Made by a program: the position numbers and the translations under genes. A DNA stretch of 64,000 bases from Pisolithus tinctorius (Eukaryota; Basidiomycota; Agaricomycetes; Boletales; Pisolithaceae), in contig JANFAH010000076.1 in the NCBI GenBank assembly GCA_024663395.1, positions 175,864 through 239,863 on the forward strand. The letters run 5' to 3'. The notes beneath the pieces are model-generated. The model made no database searches, was not told where the DNA came from, and saw only the letters and a list, made by a program, of their open reading frames with translations. Below are positions 60,113 to 64,000 of the stretch, piece by piece (position 1 is the stretch's first letter; each line of letters opens with the position of its first letter).

Positions 60113-60880
60113 CCATGGCATCTTGCGACTATTGGATGGTATCACACCACGTTATATCAGTGCTTGAGAAATTGGCTGATAGGACTTTGTGATCGCACTC
60201 TCCCGCTGAAAACCAAGGTACTGCTCCGCCGCCGCTTAGGTTTCGTGACTGTGCTCCGAAGTACGGTGACTCCAGAGCCTGATCGGCCTTTGGCTGGCGA
60301 GTAAGTAACAGTCTATGCCTTTGCGGGTTGTAAGTGTCAGGACGTCTCAGAGTCCCGTATAACAAGGCCTGCGGTCACCACTCCACTTCGGTGTTACGTG
60401 GTTCACTTTGAGTCGATCAGTGGATGATAGAAATGGCTTCAGGCTTCACCAGTCACCCCGCGAGCACAGTCTGCAGGATTATGCTGTCGCAGACTGACAT
60501 CGATGTCTCGCTTTTCCTCAGGGTACCGCTGTTCAGTGCAACGTACGGACCTTTGCAAGGAAAGTAGGCTGTAAACTTTCCGGAAAGAGGTCCACGCCTC
60601 TGATTGGTTGTCTCTTTCTCTTACTTCAACAGCGCAGTTCTGTTCCGGAAGGTGAGTCGTACTACTTTCCTTTCTCTCACCACTGCGATGCAATTGATAT
60701 GGTTCTGCAGTGAACCCACTCCTGAAACTTGACGGGTTCATGAAACAACTTGGCAGTTGGCAGGCTGCGGTCCTGAACACAACATGCACGAATAGCTTTA
60801 GTTCACATTTTATCAAAATATTTTACTGATGCCATTGCATCATCATCATCACCTGTTGCCCATCTGACACCTGTTGAGCA
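60113..60880. other. Intergenic region
   Basis: No coding blocks were recognised. The first 130 codons expected for an ATIC gene upstream of the relic were looked for and not seen. Confidence 0.35.
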
Positions 60881-62285
60881 AGAAACCACTAGCGGACGCA
60901 GTAGAAGAGACTGATATTGGAGGTGTTACTTCGTGCGGCTGCCAAGACCACGAACGAGTCTCCGTCCTCTCTGATCCGAAAGAAAGTTCTTAGCAGTCTA
61001 CAAAAGTGGCCAGGGCGATGTCAGTGAATCTCTTCGTAGCCGCCTGGCGCTCAAAGCTTTCGAAATGACAGCAAAATATGACGACGCGACCAGCGGCTGT
61101 TTCAGAAAACATTATGTGTCTTCGGGCGACAGCGGTCCAGTCCAAAGAATGCCCCTGTAATATGGCGCAAATCCCCACCAAAAGCCTGCCCAGGCCTTCG
61201 TTACGAAGAGGATTCCGTTCAAGGGTAAGCGCGACTTTAACGTGGTTGCATGGCCCGTGATATTGACGAACTTGGCTAGTGCTCTGTGACCCCCCTGGAT
61301 ATGTTAATCTCTTGGATGCCCTCAATTCATATGCTCTCGTCAAGGAACTTCAAGAGGCACTTAAGCTCCCCCCGCCGCTCCCTTCAAGCACGTCTTTCCT
61401 GCGGGTGCAGCAGTCGGTGTTGCGCGTGATGAGGTAGAGAAGCGGATGTATGGCGTCGATGATCTGAGGGAAACCCTCACACTACTAGCTTGTGCATACG
61501 CTCGTGCGAGAGGTGCCAATCGCATGTCGTCGTTTGGAGACTTCATAGCGCTTCTACAACGTGCGACTCGCAACTGCTCGTATCGTCTTAAGGGAGGTTT
61601 CGGATGGTGAGATGGCCCCAGGCTATACGCCCGATGCCCTCGATGTGCTGAGAAAGAAGAAAGCCGAGAAGTACTGAGTACATTTCCAAGATGAACCCCA
61701 ATTAGAAAGACGCCAGGTGTATTGCGCGAATCTCGAGCAGCGCAGAAACGATATTAAGATCGACGCCAAGATGTTCGAGAACATCGTGACCCAAAACAAG
61801 GATGCTAGTACTATTATCTGCCGCGCAGGACCAATGCTGAAATATATTTGTTGCAACCTTGCCTTCAAATACATCCAATCCAACTGTGTTGGGTATGCCA
61901 AAGACGGCGCGATCATTGGCCTCGGCGCTGGTCAGCAGTCTCGAATTCACTGTACCCGGCTTGCAGGCTCCAGCACCACCCTCGTGCACTTGCACTTCCG
62001 TATAGAAAAGATGTGAAGCGCGCTGAGAAAGCGAACGCGATCGACTTGTTCGTGAGAGGTGAAGTCCTGGATGGAGGTGAGAAGTTGCAATGGGAAGGTT
62101 AAATCGTGACCATGCCGGCCCCGCTCACAGAGGAGAAGATGGAATGGGTAGCAAAGCTCGACAGACTGGCATGCTCCAGCGACGCATTCTTCCTCTTCCT
62201 TGACAACGTTCACCGGGCGCGCAAGAGTGATGAGATACCTTGCCGCCCCGAGAAGTGTCATGGACGAGCTAAAGGACAAGAACCC
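60881..62285 (+). pseudogene. Decayed ADE16/ATIC (AICAR transformylase/IMP cyclohydrolase) gene
   Basis: Remnants of the bifunctional last-step purine enzyme lie in order along the plus strand but in different frames. They are AVEETDIGGVT (about 60898), [68 protein letters not shown] and [100 protein letters not shown] and YLAAPRSVMDE follow. Stops (for example after RMPL and AEKY) and frameshifts separate the blocks, and the N-terminal cyclohydrolase part is absent. A GTAAG..CTAG intron remnant near 61227-61276 argues against a processed retrocopy. A functional gene presumably exists elsewhere. Confidence 0.88.
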
Positions 62286-62384
62286 TCTAAGAACAACAGG
62301 ACGGTCGTGCTTACATTTCAAAATACAGAAAACATTGCTCTATACAATCCGGAGAACTCTTGGACCGACCATGAAGTCCCCCGC

Positions 62385-63561
62385 TCACAAATGATTTTTG
62401 AAGAATAGCACAGCAGCCTTGAAGGAGCCCTCCTTACCCACCTTGACCTCCGGCTTAGACACATCACCACGGATAGCAAACCCATGCGTACATCCCTCGA
62501 AGTACTCGCGGCGGTAGGTTTCGGTAAATTGCGCACCCTCGCCAAGGATCCTATCCGCTTCCGCCTGGGATTCCTTGGGGAACTGTGTGTCAAACGTGCA
62601 GGAGTTGATCAGGAGGGGGGCTTTGGACAGCTTCTTGTATTTCTGCACGTAAGAAGAGAGAACGTCAGGCTCATCCAAGGGATATGAGATTGGACAAAGC
62701 TACCTCAAGATCCTCGGGAACTTTGAGAAGCGAAGGGTGAGAGACGACAGTGACCTTGGAAATGTTCTCGAATGCGATGTCGAAGCCGTACCGAGCTGTT
62801 GCGTTCATAGCAGTCACACTGAGATCGGTTTTCGTTCGTCCCAGTAAACAAAGCACCCACCACCGAAGCAGTAACCAGTAGAACCAAAGTCCTTCACGCC
62901 CTGTTCCCTGAGCGCAGCAACGACCTTGTCGATGTTGGGCCGGGTCTGGTCGTTCCCGTGTCTAGCAAACCAGGCAGGAATATCATATTTGCCACCCTGC
63001 AAGATAGTCAGGGACACTAAGTCACCTTCATTGAGTACAATACGTACAGTGAGAGCGTCGCCAGGGAGCGGATCACCATTAAGGTAATCAATCGCGATGG
63101 TCTCGTGGGTTTATTTTGTGATCGGGCTTTGTGGAAGGAGAACCACGGCTGGACCCTCACCTTGAATCCATTTCTGGCAAAGTCATCCACGAGGAGCTAT
63201 CCGCAGTGAGCACCTACACTTTCTAAATATCCCAATGGATGAGGTGCTCGATCCTACCTGAGCGTTGATGAGGTCAATACCAAAGATGGACGGGAGAAAG
63301 AGGACAGCCTTCTCCTCGTTGTATTCACCGGAAGGTGTGCTAACGTAGCATCTCACACCTCCTATGAACTCAATTTCACCTGGATTGGCAGTAATGTGTC
63401 ACGTCAAACACCCTGATAGTTGGAGCTTTATGAACGAACAAACCTTCTGGTGTCCCCTCGTGGCGAACACCTGGCAGGACGATTAGCGCCCAGGCTCGCT
63501 CGGCTATCTCAGGTACTAGATGCGATCACTTACCCTTAATGCAGTTTGGGCATAACGACAT
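62385..63561 (-). CDS. Dienelactone hydrolase family protein
   Basis: Starts at 63561 (MSLCPNCIK) with small exons: EGTPEG, EIEFIGGVRCYVSTPSGEY, NEEKAVLFLPSIFGIDLINA, LLVDDFARNGFK and IAIDYLNGDPLPGDAL. The elbow FGSTGYCFGARYGFDIAFE carries the Cys nucleophile (GxCxG). The Asp region is SCTFDTQFP, and the catalytic His is in YFEGCTHGFAIRGD near the end. It ends KAAVLFFKNHL at 62385. About six introns, one at about 62815-62870 within the nucleophile elbow. The family hydrolyses lactone or ester bonds; the substrate is unknown. The stop lies about 100 bases beyond the ATIC relic, convergent with it. Confidence 0.85.
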
Positions 63562-64000
63562 CTTGCACCTTGGAAATTGCAAAGATCAGTAGGTGAAGAT
63601 AATAGTGTTTGTCGCGAGGTGAAATAACGGGGCAATTCGACCCAACTTCGATAGCCGAGGTGCGACCGAAGTGAGTACACGTGAGTTGGACGAAGTACCA
63701 GTTCTGGTCATGTAGAAAAAATTGGCGAAGTTACTCCGAACAACTACGTATCTGCTCATAAACAACCAGCCTGAGCAGGGTAACCGATCCAGAGATTCAT
63801 CAGAAAGAAGTGTGAGGAGGTGCTTCATATGCAGCTACAGTGAGTGGTTCAGCCAGGCAGCATTAGCAAACTCAGTGCCAATCCCAGAAGCACAACACGT
63901 CCAAAATTTGAAGATGAGCTGACCATTCCCGTGAGACCGTGCCACAAGAAACAAAACAACTCCTGCACGGTCATATAACATTTACGCACCACATGTATCA
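63562..64000. other. Right-edge sequence, no gene recognised
   Basis: This presumably contains the dienelactone hydrolase promoter. Frames here show no family motif. A gene from outside the window could begin nearby. Confidence 0.3.

Overview
This window is nuclear DNA from a filamentous basidiomycete, most likely a mushroom-forming Agaricomycete. Genes are split by many introns of about 45-65 bases, genes sit close together on both strands, and the left third is a homeodomain (A-type) mating locus. That locus contains the mitochondrial intermediate peptidase gene (OCT1/MIP), a divergent HD1/HD2 homeodomain pair, and the beta-flanking gene. All gene models were read by eye from conserved protein blocks and GT..AG borders.

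Layout. 1-267: 3' end of an unrecognised gene. 703-3175: OCT1. 4065-8091: HD1 (minus) and HD2 (plus), sharing a 209-base intergenic region. 8372-10761: two beta-flanking copies, the first a 5'-truncated pseudogene with an in-frame stop, the second intact. 11190-18593: a helical LEA-like protein, glycogenin, REV7 and the sorting nexin SNX4. 18742-31523: a PTM1-like seven-helix membrane protein, RPB2, fructosamine kinase, ADE1 and an ADCK2/CQD1-type ABC1 kinase. Several of these (MIP, beta-fg, glycogenin, RPB2, YPL109c/ABC1) are recurring neighbours of the A mating locus in Agaricomycetes.

31771-48020 is more accessory. It holds a secreted FAD-linked oxidase, two tandem alpha/beta hydrolases, and a threefold segmental duplication. 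Each duplicated unit carries a QDR-like DHA1 drug:H+ antiporter gene on the minus strand. A convergent small gene is intact in unit A, has a stop codon in unit B and is a relic in unit C. 48430-63561 returns to housekeeping genes: CWC25, a voltage-sensor-like membrane protein, a Ser/Pro-rich protein, SLA2, SHY1/SURF1, a decayed ADE16/ATIC purine gene, and a dienelactone hydrolase.

Functionally, HD1 and HD2 set mating compatibility. The other genes serve mitochondria (OCT1, ABC1 kinase, SHY1), purine synthesis (ADE1 intact, ATIC relic), endocytosis and trafficking (SLA2, SNX4, PTM1), transcription and splicing (RPB2, CWC25), DNA repair (REV7), and detoxification or export (MFS copies, esterases, oxidase). 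I saw no convincing tRNA, rRNA, CRISPR or complete transposon.
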